NCBI RefSeq assembly: GCF_900167135.1
Contig: NZ_FUWZ01000006.1
Span: 186,001-250,000 of the forward strand
Direction of reading: 5' to 3'
From: Chitinophaga eiseniae
GTDB taxonomy: Bacteria > Bacteroidota > Bacteroidia > Chitinophagales > Chitinophagaceae
DNA: 64,000 nucleotides
Shown: positions 15,746-25,244 of the stretch, piece after piece
Numbering within the stretch: the first letter of the stretch is position 1
Layout: the number at the start of each line of letters is the position of its first letter
Made by a program: the position numbers and the translations under genes
Notes under the pieces: model-generated
What the model saw: only the letters and a program-made list of their open reading frames with translations
Database searches by the model: none
Told to the model about the DNA's origin: nothing

Positions 15746-17074
15746 TTATGGTTTGTAAACGATGCGGTAGATGGTGCCCATCTTATCATCTGATACGTAC
15801 AGGGAACCATCGGGGCCCTGGGCGAGGCCGCAGGGGCGGTGTGCAGCGTCACCGGGAGCGGCGATGTTTTCTTTGCCGGCAAAGCCTTTGGCGAATACTT
15901 CCCATTTACCGGAAGGGGCGCCGTCTTTAAACGGCACAAAAGCCACGAAGAAACCTTGTTGCGGTTCCGGAGCTCTGTTCCAGGAGCCGTGGAAGGCGAT
16001 GAACGCACCGTTTTTATAACGTTCGGGGAACATGCTGCCGGTATAGAACAAGAGGGCATTAGGCGCCAGGTGACCGGGGAAGGTGGCTACCGGGTCGTCA
16101 TATTTGTCGGTGACCGCTTTCTTGCCATCGCCGCCGTATTCCGGGCAAACGATTTTTTTCTGCTGCACCTGGTCGTAGTAGATATAAGGCCAGCCTGCGT
16201 TGGAGCCGTCATGCAGTTTGTACATGGTTTCGGCAGGCAGTTCAGCGGATTGTTTGGCGTCGTATAGTTCCGGGAAGAAGTCGTGCAGGTTGTCACGGCC
16301 GTGCTGCATCACAAACAGGGCGTTGGCCTGGCTGTTCCAGTCGAGGCCCACCACGTTACGCAGGCCGGTAGCATAACGTTTACCGTTATGGTATCCCTGG
16401 TTCAGTTCATTGGCTTTGAATAGCCATATGCCGCCGGCGGAATCCAGCAGGGGGCAGGGTTGCATGCCCGGTGATCCTTTGGTGCGGTCTTTCTCCTGGC
16501 AGGCGTTGGAGGGAGCGCCGATGTTCACATAGAGGTTGCCGTTATTGTCCAGGGCAATAGATTTTGAATTGTGCTGACCGCGGTCTATCAGGCCGCTGAC
16601 GATCGTGTCCGGATGATGCGGGTCAGCAACTTCCTGCTGCTCGTTCAGCTTGTAGCGGAATACGCTGGTGTTGGAGGATGCGTACAGGTAGCCGTCTTTA
16701 ACGGCGATACCGGTGCCGCCGTAAGGTGCAAATGCCGAGCGTTCGTCTGCACGGCCGTCGCCGTTTTTATCTTTCAGTACCACGATGGCGTTACCGTTGA
16801 TCGGGTTTTCCAGCTTTACATACACTATCCCGTTCGGGCTGACGGTCAGATGCCGGGCATTGCCTGTGCTATCGGCAAAACGAAGTGCGCCAAAGCCCTG
16901 CGGCAGTTCCAGGCCTACATTCCCGGTGTCGGCGGCCGGCTCATTAGGCGTCTCTTTGACAGGGTTGTTGTTACAGCTGTGGAGCACCAGCATGGCAGAC
17001 GGTAATAAAAGGCCCAGGGCTACTGTCCTGAAAACCTGCTTGTTTGACCGTATGGGCCATAATCCTGTTTTCAT
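15746..17074 (-). CDS. Secreted PQQ-type sugar/sorbosone dehydrogenase-like lipoprotein
   Basis: 442 residues from ATG 17074; the longer frame to 17197 lacks a sensible signal sequence, whereas the chosen start gives FRTVALGLLLPSAMLVLHSCNN, a lipoprotein signal. The mature part is a six-bladed propeller of the glucose/sorbosone dehydrogenase family: LTVSPNGIVYVKLENP, KNGDGRADERSAFAPYGGTGIAV, YNGNLYVNIGAPS-type blades, GLRNVVGLDWNSQANALFVMQHGRDNLHDFFPE, and GSWNRAPEPQQGFFVAFVPF. It probably oxidises aldoses at the cell envelope. Cofactor and substrate cannot be read directly from the sequence. Confidence 0.88.
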   Translation of the reverse strand: MKTGLWPIRSNKQVFRTVALGLLLPSAMLVLHSCNNNPVKETPNEPAADTGNVGLELPQGFGALRFADSTGNARHLTVSPNGIVYVKLENPINGNAIVVLKDKNGDGRADERSAFAPYGGTGIAVKDGYLYASSNTSVFRYKLNEQQEVADPHHPDTIVSGLIDRGQHNSKSIALDNNGNLYVNIGAPSNACQEKDRTKGSPGMQPCPLLDSAGGIWLFKANELNQGYHNGKRYATGLRNVVGLDWNSQANALFVMQHGRDNLHDFFPELYDAKQSAELPAETMYKLHDGSNAGWPYIYYDQVQQKKIVCPEYGGDGKKAVTDKYDDPVATFPGHLAPNALLFYTGSMFPERYKNGAFIAFHGSWNRAPEPQQGFFVAFVPFKDGAPSGKWEVFAKGFAGKENIAAPGDAAHRPCGLAQGPDGSLYVSDDKMGTIYRIVYKP

Positions 17075-17227
17075 AGTATTGTGTTTAGTGCTGAATAATT
17101 TTATTTTTCCTATATCCGTAAGCGTTGAGGGCCGTAAAAAGTACGAAATTAATGGAAGATGCAGAAAAAAATATGACGCACGGAGAAGGCTCCGCAAGAG
17201 GCAGGGGACATTGGCAGAACGGCATTG

Positions 17228-18988
17228 TCAGGCAGGTGTCTGAAAACGGGGCAGGTGCGCGGACAAGGCCTGATAGAGTTCGTTGAAATGTACCGGCTTC
17301 GAAATATAGGCACTGGCGCCTGCGCGTAACAGCTCTTCTTTTACAGAGACAAAAGCGTCTCCCGATACTATCAGTACGGGTATGTCTTTCAGAAAACTGT
17401 CGCGGCGCAGTTGCCACAGCAGTTCCTGGCCACTCATACCGGACATGTGAAGGTCGGTGATAATAATGTCCGGACGCTCCAGCCGTATCCGGTGCAGCGC
17501 AGCTTCGCCGTCGTGGCAAAGGGAGGGAATGATGCCCATATGGGCCAGGATTTTGGTGAGCAGCGCACTGCTGACAGGGTCGTCTTCTATGACCAGCGCT
17601 GTTGCTCCCGGAAATACATTCCGCCGGTAATGTTGTTTGATGGGGGTATGACTGCTTCCCCGGGCTGTTTCCAGCGGCAGCGTGAAAGCAATAATGGTAT
17701 GGGTGCTCATCTCGTCCGGTTCTATGTAGATACGGCCACCCAGCAGGGTGACGAGGTGTTTGGTGATAGACAGTCCCAGCCCGGTAGCCTCGGTGATCTG
17801 GTTACGCTCAGATACAAAGGCTTCAAAGATATGCTGCGCCTTTTCAGGGTGAATAATGCCTTCATTGATGACCCGACAGAGAATCTGCTGCCCGTGACGT
17901 TCGCAGGTGACAGACACGATACTGTTTCCGGTAGCGAATTTCACAGCGTTGGAGAGGAGGTTGTTGATGATTTTTGTGAGAATGATTTTGTCACTGCGGA
18001 TAATGGCCGGTAGTTGCTGGTCGAAGCTTTCACGAATGATAATGCCCCGCGAGTGCGCTATATAACGGCTGATGGCTGTACAATGCCCTACACACTCTTT
18101 CAGGTCCAGCGATTCCCGGATAACGGTATTAAACCTGCCCGCATCGATGCGCGACATGTCCAGCACATTGTTGATGATATTGCGCGCGATATAACAGGCG
18201 GAATACAGGTCGTCTATCTCGCGGCGTTCTTCCGTATTCTGCTGGTCGCTTTTACGCAGTTGCAGCAACTGGGCGATACCATAAATAGCGTTGAGGGGTG
18301 TACGTAGCTCGTGGTAGGTTTCCCGCAGGAATGTGCTTTTAGCGATGGACGCCTCTTTAGCCTTTCTTTCCGACTGCAGCAGGGCATGGATCTTACCGAT
18401 ATAAAACGACATGACCAGCACCATCATGGTCACGAAGCCCGCGGATGTCAGCAGGTGCATCATATACTCGGCGTTGTCGCTCAGCTGCAGCGGCACAATC
18501 ACCGGATGCCTGCGGTTGACATGCACCAGCGCTATCAAAGACAGGGTGATCACCAGTGTGGACAATAACACCTTACGCTCCTTGTTAAGAAAAAAGGTAC
18601 TGCAAAGATGAAAGACAATCACCGCCAGGAAAGCGACTACCAGGTCGGTGGGGATGGCGTCTTCCAGCAGGCAGCTCCAGTACACGGCGAAGATGCCGTG
18701 TATCAGCAACATGATCAGGCTGGCCCTGAAATACTGCCGGTAATGATTCAGCAGGATGACTATCATAAAGCCGGCGGCTTCTGTTACCACCGGCACCAGG
18801 ATAAACGGTGTGGGATGCAATGCATAAAAATAAGAGCCGATGCCCAGTACCATCAGGGTAACGATAAGGGCCAGTGAATTGGAGAGGACCACGGGGCGTC
18901 TTTCTTCCGGGCTGGTGAGGCCGGCGGTACCTGCCAGCAGGGGCGCCTTTAAGAGGGTCGTAATGCGGGGTTGGGTGGATGTGTACAT
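17228..18988 (-). CDS. Hybrid sensor histidine kinase/response regulator
   Basis: 586 residues. Six or so transmembrane helices occupy residues 35-200 and a short coiled segment (LLQSERKAKEASIAKS) follows. The HisKA motif YHELRTPLNAIYG has the phospho-accepting His226. The HATPase part has NNLLSNAVKFAT and GLGLSITKHLV. The C-terminal receiver has Asp512 (ITDLHMSGM) and Lys564 (SKP), with no output DNA-binding domain, so it must relay phosphate to another protein. No cognate regulator is adjacent. The signal is unknown; the sensor is a membrane-embedded domain with little periplasmic sequence. Confidence 0.93.
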   Translation of the reverse strand: MYTSTQPRITTLLKAPLLAGTAGLTSPEERRPVVLSNSLALIVTLMVLGIGSYFYALHPTPFILVPVVTEAAGFMIVILLNHYRQYFRASLIMLLIHGIFAVYWSCLLEDAIPTDLVVAFLAVIVFHLCSTFFLNKERKVLLSTLVITLSLIALVHVNRRHPVIVPLQLSDNAEYMMHLLTSAGFVTMMVLVMSFYIGKIHALLQSERKAKEASIAKSTFLRETYHELRTPLNAIYGIAQLLQLRKSDQQNTEERREIDDLYSACYIARNIINNVLDMSRIDAGRFNTVIRESLDLKECVGHCTAISRYIAHSRGIIIRESFDQQLPAIIRSDKIILTKIINNLLSNAVKFATGNSIVSVTCERHGQQILCRVINEGIIHPEKAQHIFEAFVSERNQITEATGLGLSITKHLVTLLGGRIYIEPDEMSTHTIIAFTLPLETARGSSHTPIKQHYRRNVFPGATALVIEDDPVSSALLTKILAHMGIIPSLCHDGEAALHRIRLERPDIIITDLHMSGMSGQELLWQLRRDSFLKDIPVLIVSGDAFVSVKEELLRAGASAYISKPVHFNELYQALSAHLPRFQTPA

Positions 18989-19406
18989 GTGACAGCATTA
19001 AATAAGATTTTCAATAGTTTTTGAGGGTTTCTTGTTCGTTGTAACGGCGCTGTCGCGCCAATAAGCATGTTTTGTCGGGCTTGGGTTTAAAAGTCTCTTG
19101 TCATAAGCTTAAAGTAAACATCATTATAAATCCACTTAAAATTAGGACAGCAGGAGAGAGGTAAAACAGCAGGCGGTGATCATCTCCCTATATTTTTTTA
19201 AAAAAAAATTAATGATCAGTTTGTTTCGATTTGTTTTGTTTGTTTTCTTTTTATGTTTTTATTTCTTATTTTTCTAATCATATTCAACCAAAATTGAAAA
19301 GCCGAAGACAGGTGGCAATGTGAATTTTACGTTATGAATCGACGTAAGCGTATGATTTTCATTATACCAACTATATTTTCGTCCACCTGAAAAAATTTAA
19401 AACCAT
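18989..19406. other. 418-bp divergent intergenic region upstream of the Oar-like receptor
   Basis: AT-rich, with homopolymer runs around 19194-19270 and no credible ORF. Near the receptor start there is TATATTTT (about 19371), one mismatch from TAnnTTTG. I see no RNA gene or riboswitch that I can name. Confidence 0.4.
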
Positions 19407-22400
19407 ATGAAACCTATCTGTCACTTTCTTTTTCTATTGTCTTTATTGACATATTGCCTTTTTCTGCAGCCCCTGGCGGCCCAGACCACGCAGGCATCCA
19501 TACAGGGCACGATTACCGATGAGCGCAAGCAACCGGTGCCCGGTGCTTCGGTGATGATCCGCAACGAATCTACCGGTTTCACCAGCCGGACGGTTTCCAA
19601 TGCCAAAGGCGACTATGTATTTAAGGAGCTGCCACTCGGAGGACCTTATTCGATTGTGGCGCGTTACCTGGGCTATGAAGAGCTGAAAAAAAACGGTTAT
19701 AACCTTAACCAGGGCGATGTGATCGGTGTCAGTTTTACATTGGGCTCCAGCGTAAAACAAATAGCGGGTATCACGGTGACGGGCAATGCCAACGCAAAAG
19801 GAAAAGTAGAGAACCTCGGCGCTGCGACGTCCGTGTCCCCCAAGCTGATGAACAAAATGCCGGTTAACGGCAGGAATTTCGCCAACCTGATGGACCTCTC
19901 CCCATTGAGCAGAGGTGGCAATATTTCCGGTCAGCTGGGCTCGTCCACCAACTTCTCGATCGATGGTATGACGGCCAAGAACCCTACTTCTGCGGGCGCG
20001 ACTACCAGTCGCAGCGGCGCGCCTTATTCCATTTCCATTGAGGCGGTACGCGAGTTTAAAGTAGTGACCAACCAGTACGATGTGACTTACGGCCGCAGTG
20101 GCGGCGGTACGGTAAGCGCCGTGACCAAGTCCGGTACCAACACGCTCACCGGCTTCGTCTTTGGCTTTGGCCGGGCCAACTGGCTGACCAGTAAATACGA
20201 CATCAAAGGTAACAAACGTGCTAACGACTATTCCACCTATCAGTTTGGTTTCTCGCTGGGTGGCCCGCTCATCAAGGATAAGCTGCACTTTTTCGTTACC
20301 TGGGACCGCCAGGTGGACAAGCGATCCCTGGTGATTGCCGATATACAAACTGCGGCTGATGAAGACTTTTTCAAGATCACCCGGGCTAAACTCGATTCAG
20401 TGGTGCAAATAGGGCGCGAAAAGTATGGCATTTCACCCACCCAGCGACAGTACGGCTCTTTCGATAAAAAACGTACATCCGATGCCGTATTTCTGCGCCT
20501 CGACTGGCAGATCAACAAAAACAACCTGCTGACGATCCGTAACAATCTCACCAATGATAATAACAAGCTGGGACTCGTGGATAACACGCCCATCAATCTT
20601 TATGAGTCGACAGGGAATGACTTTAACTTTGACAACAGTTTCCTGGTAACGCTTCGTTCTTCTGTTAATTCCAAATTAACGAACGAACTGAAGGTGCAGC
20701 ACCTGTACACTTACCAGAGCAGCGAACCAGGCAATCAGCTGCCTGCATCCAATATTCCCAGAGCCATTGTAGAAAATATTTCTTCCGTTACCGCTACCGG
20801 TAACCGTTCTACCAACGTTGAGTTCGGAGGTCATCGTTTTGCGCAGGAGTTCTTCAGGAACAACGTTTTTCAACTGGTGAACAATCTCTACTACAATACT
20901 AACAGCATCCGCTATACGTTCGGGGTGGACTTCATGTACACACATGCCAGGTCCCTTTACGGCAGTGAAGTGAACGGCCGTTTTCACTATAACACCATTT
21001 CCGGGTTAATGGCCAACAAACCTTACAACTTCTATCGGGAGGTGCCGCTGATGGATGATCCCAGCGTGGTGTCCAATATTTTCAACATTGGCTTTTACGG
21101 ACAATTGCAGACGAAAATCGCCACCGGTATGGAAATTACAGCCGGTCTCCGGGGAGATTACGCACATTATCCTACCTCACCTTTTAACCAGTTGGTGTTT
21201 GATGAACTGGGGGTGCGGACGGACCATAAATTGCGCTCCTTTATTATCCAGCCGCGCTTCCAGCTGACCTGGGACGTGCAGGAAAATCACCGCGACTACA
21301 TTCGTATAGGCGCGGGCGTATTTGCTTCAGACATCAACAACTATGTAGTGATCAATAATCTCACTTTCGATGGCAAACACTTCGGGACAGTGGATGTAAG
21401 AGGCGCTGATGTTCCGGCGGCAGACTTCATCGGTTTCCGCGATAACCCCGCGTCAAAACCCACGCTGGCACAATTCCAGTTGCCTACCATCAATACGAAC
21501 GGCCCTGATGCAAAGGTGCCGGTCGTATATAAAGCCAACATTTCCTATACACGCTTTATTACCGAAAGATTGAGGGCCGGCATTACCGGATACCTCACGC
21601 TGGCAAGAAACAACTATTTCTATGTAGACCGTAATATGGCGCAAACACCTTTCTTTACCCTGAAAGACGAAGATAACCGCGGGGTGTTCGTTCCGCTGAA
21701 TACAATGACCAAAGACGGAATTCCCAACTGGAAAGACGGTCGTATCAGCAAAAACCTGGGCCGTGTGCTGGAACTGAACAGTGACGGAAAGGTAAACCAG
21801 ATGGCAGTGGTAGTGGATGTGTCCTATAACTATTACAAAGACGGTGAACTGTCCTTCAGTTATACCTGGAATGATACGAAGGACAACACCTCCTTCAATG
21901 GAAACGTGGCCAACTCGGCTACGCTTTCCCTGCCCGTGAAAGATGATCCGCGCAACCTAAGTAATATCACCTATTCAGATAACCAGTTCAGGCACAAAGT
22001 AGTGTTCTACGCGGTATCGCCCACCTGGAAAGGGTTTAACCTGGGCATCCGTTATTCCGGTATAGGCGGTACCCGTTACAGCCTGTTGTCCGGCGTGAAC
22101 AGTAACGGCGATTTTGTAAACGGCACCAACGATCTCGCATATATCTTCGATCCCAACAGCAGTGCAGTGCCCAAGAACGTGCGTGACGGCCTGCAGGCAG
22201 TGCTGGATAATCCCAAGGCCAGCCCCAGCATCAAGGACTATATCCGCAGGTATGCCGGCAGAATGGCCGAAAGAAACGGTGGTATCAATGGATTCTATGG
22301 TACGTTCGACCTGCGGGCAAGTAAGAAGTTCTCTTTCGGAAAAACCAAAAAGCAGGGCTTCGAAGTTTCAGCAGACTTGTTTAACGTAGCCAACGTCTTC

Positions 22401-22568
22401 AACAAAAAATGGGGAACGTATAAAAACCTGGGTAACCAGGGCCTGTACAAAAGAGAAGGCTTTGACGTGGTTAACCAGCGGTTTAACTACGGTGTGAATA
22501 CCGATGGGTCCGTAGAGCCCACCGGTAACCCCTTCCAGTTCCAGATCGGTTGTAGATACAGCTTCTAG
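19407..22568 (+). CDS. Oar-like TonB-dependent outer-membrane receptor
   Basis: 1053 residues with a signal peptide (MKPICHFLFLLSLLTYCLFLQPLAAQ). A carboxypeptidase-regulatory-like domain (residues 30-115: GTITDERKQPVPGASVMIRNESTGF) precedes a plug (about 125-235: NGRNFANLMDLSP, STNFSIDGM). A long beta-barrel follows, ending FNYGVN...FQIGCRYSF. Phe at the terminus suits BAM insertion. Domain order matches Oar-type receptors, not SusC: no SusC signature and no SusD beside it. It imports or anchors an unknown substrate. It stands alone between a sensor kinase and a GNAT gene. Confidence 0.9.
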   Translation: MKPICHFLFLLSLLTYCLFLQPLAAQTTQASIQGTITDERKQPVPGASVMIRNESTGFTSRTVSNAKGDYVFKELPLGGPYSIVARYLGYEELKKNGYNLNQGDVIGVSFTLGSSVKQIAGITVTGNANAKGKVENLGAATSVSPKLMNKMPVNGRNFANLMDLSPLSRGGNISGQLGSSTNFSIDGMTAKNPTSAGATTSRSGAPYSISIEAVREFKVVTNQYDVTYGRSGGGTVSAVTKSGTNTLTGFVFGFGRANWLTSKYDIKGNKRANDYSTYQFGFSLGGPLIKDKLHFFVTWDRQVDKRSLVIADIQTAADEDFFKITRAKLDSVVQIGREKYGISPTQRQYGSFDKKRTSDAVFLRLDWQINKNNLLTIRNNLTNDNNKLGLVDNTPINLYESTGNDFNFDNSFLVTLRSSVNSKLTNELKVQHLYTYQSSEPGNQLPASNIPRAIVENISSVTATGNRSTNVEFGGHRFAQEFFRNNVFQLVNNLYYNTNSIRYTFGVDFMYTHARSLYGSEVNGRFHYNTISGLMANKPYNFYREVPLMDDPSVVSNIFNIGFYGQLQTKIATGMEITAGLRGDYAHYPTSPFNQLVFDELGVRTDHKLRSFIIQPRFQLTWDVQENHRDYIRIGAGVFASDINNYVVINNLTFDGKHFGTVDVRGADVPAADFIGFRDNPASKPTLAQFQLPTINTNGPDAKVPVVYKANISYTRFITERLRAGITGYLTLARNNYFYVDRNMAQTPFFTLKDEDNRGVFVPLNTMTKDGIPNWKDGRISKNLGRVLELNSDGKVNQMAVVVDVSYNYYKDGELSFSYTWNDTKDNTSFNGNVANSATLSLPVKDDPRNLSNITYSDNQFRHKVVFYAVSPTWKGFNLGIRYSGIGGTRYSLLSGVNSNGDFVNGTNDLAYIFDPNSSAVPKNVRDGLQAVLDNPKASPSIKDYIRRYAGRMAERNGGINGFYGTFDLRASKKFSFGKTKKQGFEVSADLFNVANVFNKKWGTYKNLGNQGLYKREGFDVVNQRFNYGVNTDGSVEPTGNPFQFQIGCRYSF

Positions 22569-22894
22569 TCTGTCAAGTATATTGTTGAAAGAAAGGGTTG
22601 TTCGGGAACCTCACTGATCTCCGAAAAAAGATCCTGGTTAAATTATCTTGATGTGCCTTTTGCGTGCATTCAGACTGTTTAGCCAGGATCTTAACGTTAA
22701 GTTAATATGGAGCGAGTGCGACGGATGTACTTATGATCTATCATTATCACACAGTATCCGCTGTTAGGTTGAAAGATGGTACCAGTATTCGTCTTGACCG
22801 ATAGGTTTATCCAAAGCCGTAAAAATGTATATGTGATCGTTGCCGGGAGTTTCGGCTAAATGGCTAAATTTGTAAGAGATTAATATAAACAGCT
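22569..22894. other. 326-bp intergenic region with a long-range stem
   Basis: No credible gene. AAGATCCTGGTTAAA (22628-22642) pairs at 14 of 15 positions with the complement in 22678-22692 across a 35-nt loop, about 60 bp after the receptor stop. This could be a 3' stem or terminator of the receptor transcript. The rest shows nothing I recognise. Confidence 0.4.
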
Positions 22895-23587
22895 TTGGAA
22901 ACGACAGCCGAACAATCACTGGACAATCCTGCCTGGAGCGCGCTGACAACCGTGCAGGCTCCTTTAGCGGAAGGTACCGATCACTGTAAACGGTACCGGC
23001 AGGAAATTCTCTCTTTTATTGCCTGCGATCATGCAGCCGGTCATTCGCTGGACGAGTTACAGCCATGGATACACGAAGGCGAATCGTTTTACCTGATCGG
23101 AGCGTTACCCCCGCTGCCGGCGAACTGGCAGCTGGTACATGAACTGCCCTGTGCGCAGATGGTGCTGCAGGACATGGCTGACGTGCCCGTGAAAACACCG
23201 GTGGACATCTCTGTGATGACCGCAGCCGATGGTGCTGATATGTACGACCTGGTGAACCGCGTGCAACCGGGTTATTTCAATCCCGGGACACCGTTGCTCG
23301 GCACCTATTACGGCATCCGGCAGGAAGGCCGTCTGGTGGCCATGGCAGGCGAAAGGATGCGCATGAAAGGGTTCTCGGAGCTGAGTGCTATTGTTACCGA
23401 TCCGGCCTATACCGGCAGAGGGCTTGCGCAACAATTGATTACCCGTTTGTGCCGGCAGCATGCCGGGGAAGGGATTACTTCCATGCTGCACGTGTCTGTG
23501 GCCAATGAGCGTGCTATCAGGCTCTATGAGCATATGGGCTTTGCGACCCGCCGCGAAATTGTCTTCAGAAAAATCACCAGGAGATAA
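22895..23587 (+). CDS. GNAT-family N-acetyltransferase with TTG start
   Basis: 230 residues. The reading frame opens after a stop at 22886, and the only plausible start is TTG at 22895; the next Met is more than 80 codons in. The C-terminal GNAT domain shows LVAMAGERM, SELSAIVTDPAYTGRGLAQQLITRLCRQ (motif A) and MLHVSVANERAIRLYEHMGF (motif B). The N-terminal part is the FR47-like leader seen in related proteins. Substrate unknown. It runs tail-to-tail into a frameshifted gene. Confidence 0.85.
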   Translation: METTAEQSLDNPAWSALTTVQAPLAEGTDHCKRYRQEILSFIACDHAAGHSLDELQPWIHEGESFYLIGALPPLPANWQLVHELPCAQMVLQDMADVPVKTPVDISVMTAADGADMYDLVNRVQPGYFNPGTPLLGTYYGIRQEGRLVAMAGERMRMKGFSELSAIVTDPAYTGRGLAQQLITRLCRQHAGEGITSMLHVSVANERAIRLYEHMGFATRREIVFRKITRR

Positions 23588-23588
23588 G

Positions 23589-23866
23589 TTACTTTTTGAA
23601 TGTTGCGGGGTACATCCATGCGCTGACCTGGTAGGGGTACGTCTCGTATATTTTATTGTCTTCCGTAAACGTATAACCCTGTCTGAAATCTTCATAGGCT
23701 TTCTGCATGACGGCCTGTGTTTCCACTTTGTGTTGCAGCCGCAGCAGACATTGACGTAGTGCTGCGAGATGGCGTCCTGCTGCTTCGTGGTTAATGCCGG
23801 CAGCTGTGCATTGCTACTGTGGGGGAGCAGCCACAGGGCGATAAAGAGGCAACCGATGTATTTCAT
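23589..23866 (-). pseudogene. Frameshifted small secreted-protein gene
   Basis: ATG 23866 opens MKYIGCLFIALWLLPHSSNAQ, a good signal peptide. This frame goes on into cysteine/arginine-rich nonsense over the neighbouring GNAT gene. From about 23815 another frame takes over with natural composition: EAAGRHLAALRQCLLRLQ, then VETQAVMQKAYEDFRQ, then ETYPYQVSAWMYPATFKK and TAA at 23589-23591. The two frames differ by one base, and the second has no start of its own (a stop lies just upstream in it). A single-base indel somewhere in 23775-23825 would restore one protein of about 92 residues. Real inactivation and assembly error cannot be separated here. Confidence 0.6.
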
Positions 23867-23916
23867 AAGGTTACTTCCGATAGTGACAGGGAAGTTATCG
23901 TATTGCCACGATTTAA

Positions 23917-23953
23917 AAAAGCCTGCCGATGTATTTTTCACCGGCAGGCTTTT
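23917..23953 (-). terminator. Terminator of the VOC gene
   Basis: AAAAGCCTGCCG (23917-23928) and exact complement (23942-23953) with a 13-nt loop. Read on the minus strand the stem ends in a run of Ts, 20 bp after the VOC stop: a classical intrinsic terminator. Confidence 0.85.
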
Positions 23954-23972
23954 GATATATAGAAGTAATTGA

Positions 23973-24494
23973 TTATTTGACGCCGACCGGTGCACCATAA
24001 GCTTCTTCTATTGCTTTAAGGTCCAGCTTTTTCATCTTGAAGATAGCGTTCATCACGCGGCTGAGGCGTTCTTTGTCTTTATCCATGAGCATTTCGCTCA
24101 CTTGTACCGGTGCTACCTGCCAGGACAGGCCGAATTTATCTTTGAGCCAGCCGCATTGATCAGCTTTGGGGTCGCCGCCGGCACGCAGTTTTTCCCAGTA
24201 GTAGTCTATCTCTTCCTGTGATTCACAGTTGACCATAAAGGAGACGGCCTCGTTGAATTTAAAATACGGGCCGCCATTGAGCGCTATAAAATGCTGCCCG
24301 TCCAGCGTAAAGTCAACCGTCAGCACAGCGCCGGCCGGCATTCCGTGTATATCGTGACCGGCTTCGGTGTAATGGGTGATGTTGCCTATGGAAGAATTTT
24401 TAAAGATAGCCGTATAGAACCTGGCCGCTTCTTCAGCCTGGTTCTCAAACCACAGGTGTGGTGAAATTCTCTGGGTGATGATTTTGTTTGCCAT
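23973..24494 (-). CDS. VOC-family (PhnB/3-demethylubiquinone methyltransferase-like) protein
   Basis: 173 residues. ISPHLWFENQAEEAARFYTAIFKNSSIGNI and FTLDGQHFIALNGGPYFKFNEAVSFMVNCESQEEIDYYWEKL are the characteristic halves of PhnB-like VOC proteins, followed by QCGWLKDKFGLSWQVAP. Despite database names, these are not methyltransferases and their reaction is generally unknown. Cytoplasmic, monocistronic, with a strong terminator downstream. Confidence 0.9.
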   Translation of the reverse strand: MANKIITQRISPHLWFENQAEEAARFYTAIFKNSSIGNITHYTEAGHDIHGMPAGAVLTVDFTLDGQHFIALNGGPYFKFNEAVSFMVNCESQEEIDYYWEKLRAGGDPKADQCGWLKDKFGLSWQVAPVQVSEMLMDKDKERLSRVMNAIFKMKKLDLKAIEEAYGAPVGVK

Positions 24495-24685
24495 AGTATT
24501 TATTTTTTAACAACGAAGGATGGAAGATGTTTGATAACATCCCAAAGGTAAAACGCTCCTGCCGCTCCGCTGGGGGGATGAGGCGACTTTGTAAAGGGGT
24601 ATTTGCGACATCGGGTGAAAATCTTACTTTAGACGGATGAACTGGCTGCCAACAATATTAGATTAGTCAAGCTCAATAATCATTC

Positions 24686-25213
24686 ATGAAATTCTTACCG
24701 ATAGAACGTTATACGTTGTTAACCAAACTCTCCCCGGGGGAAATAAAGACACGCCTGGAGGCGAATGTGGAGCCTAAAAGTAACAACCTGCAGATCCGGA
24801 TCGGGTGGTCTAAACCTAAGGCTGCCAAGCCTTACCAGGGTTCGGTTGGTATGGACGGTTTTTTCATCAGCCGTATTATCAGCTATCGTAATTCCTTTCT
24901 GCCGGAGATCAGGGGAGAAGTCAGCCATGAGGTAGTACATACCGCTGTCAGGATCAACATGCAGCTGGCGTTGTTCGTGCGGATATTTATGGCGCTATGG
25001 TTTGGGGCTGTGGTGGTGGGCCTGGTGTTGTGCGTAGGAGCGATCATTAATGGAGTCCGTGCGGGAAGTAAATTTGAACCACAGTTACTGGTACCTTTTC
25101 CGATGCTGGTATTCGGTTACCTGATGGTGAGGCTGAGCTTCGGGTATGAAGCCAACAAATCCAGAAAGTTCCTGCGCGACCTTCTTCAGGGGTGGGAAGA
25201 AGGCCAGGCCTGA
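24686..25213 (+). CDS. Hypothetical membrane protein with two transmembrane helices
   Basis: 175 residues. A soluble N-terminal half (MKFLPIERYTLLTKLSPGEIKTRLEANVEPK, then a strand-rich FFISRIISYRNSFLPEIRGE) is followed by two transmembrane helices (FVRIFMALWFGAVVVGLVLCVGA and LLVPFPMLVFGYLMVRLSF) and a short cytoplasmic tail. The LSPxEIxxRL opening recurs in uncharacterised Bacteroidota membrane proteins. Monocistronic and convergent with the threonine-synthase-like gene. Confidence 0.7.
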   Translation: MKFLPIERYTLLTKLSPGEIKTRLEANVEPKSNNLQIRIGWSKPKAAKPYQGSVGMDGFFISRIISYRNSFLPEIRGEVSHEVVHTAVRINMQLALFVRIFMALWFGAVVVGLVLCVGAIINGVRAGSKFEPQLLVPFPMLVFGYLMVRLSFGYEANKSRKFLRDLLQGWEEGQA

Positions 25214-25244
25214 GTTGATCAGGAAAGCCCTAAGGCTTCCATGA

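Noticed and set aside
19407..22568. Second SusC/SusD pair
   Set aside because: The receptor has Oar-like architecture, no STN or SusC signature and no SusD gene beside it.
23105..23998. A 297-codon minus-strand ORF spanning the secreted-protein start and the GNAT gene
   Set aside because: Only residues following its internal MKYIGC start look real; the rest is antisense to the GNAT gene. I reported the short frameshifted gene instead.
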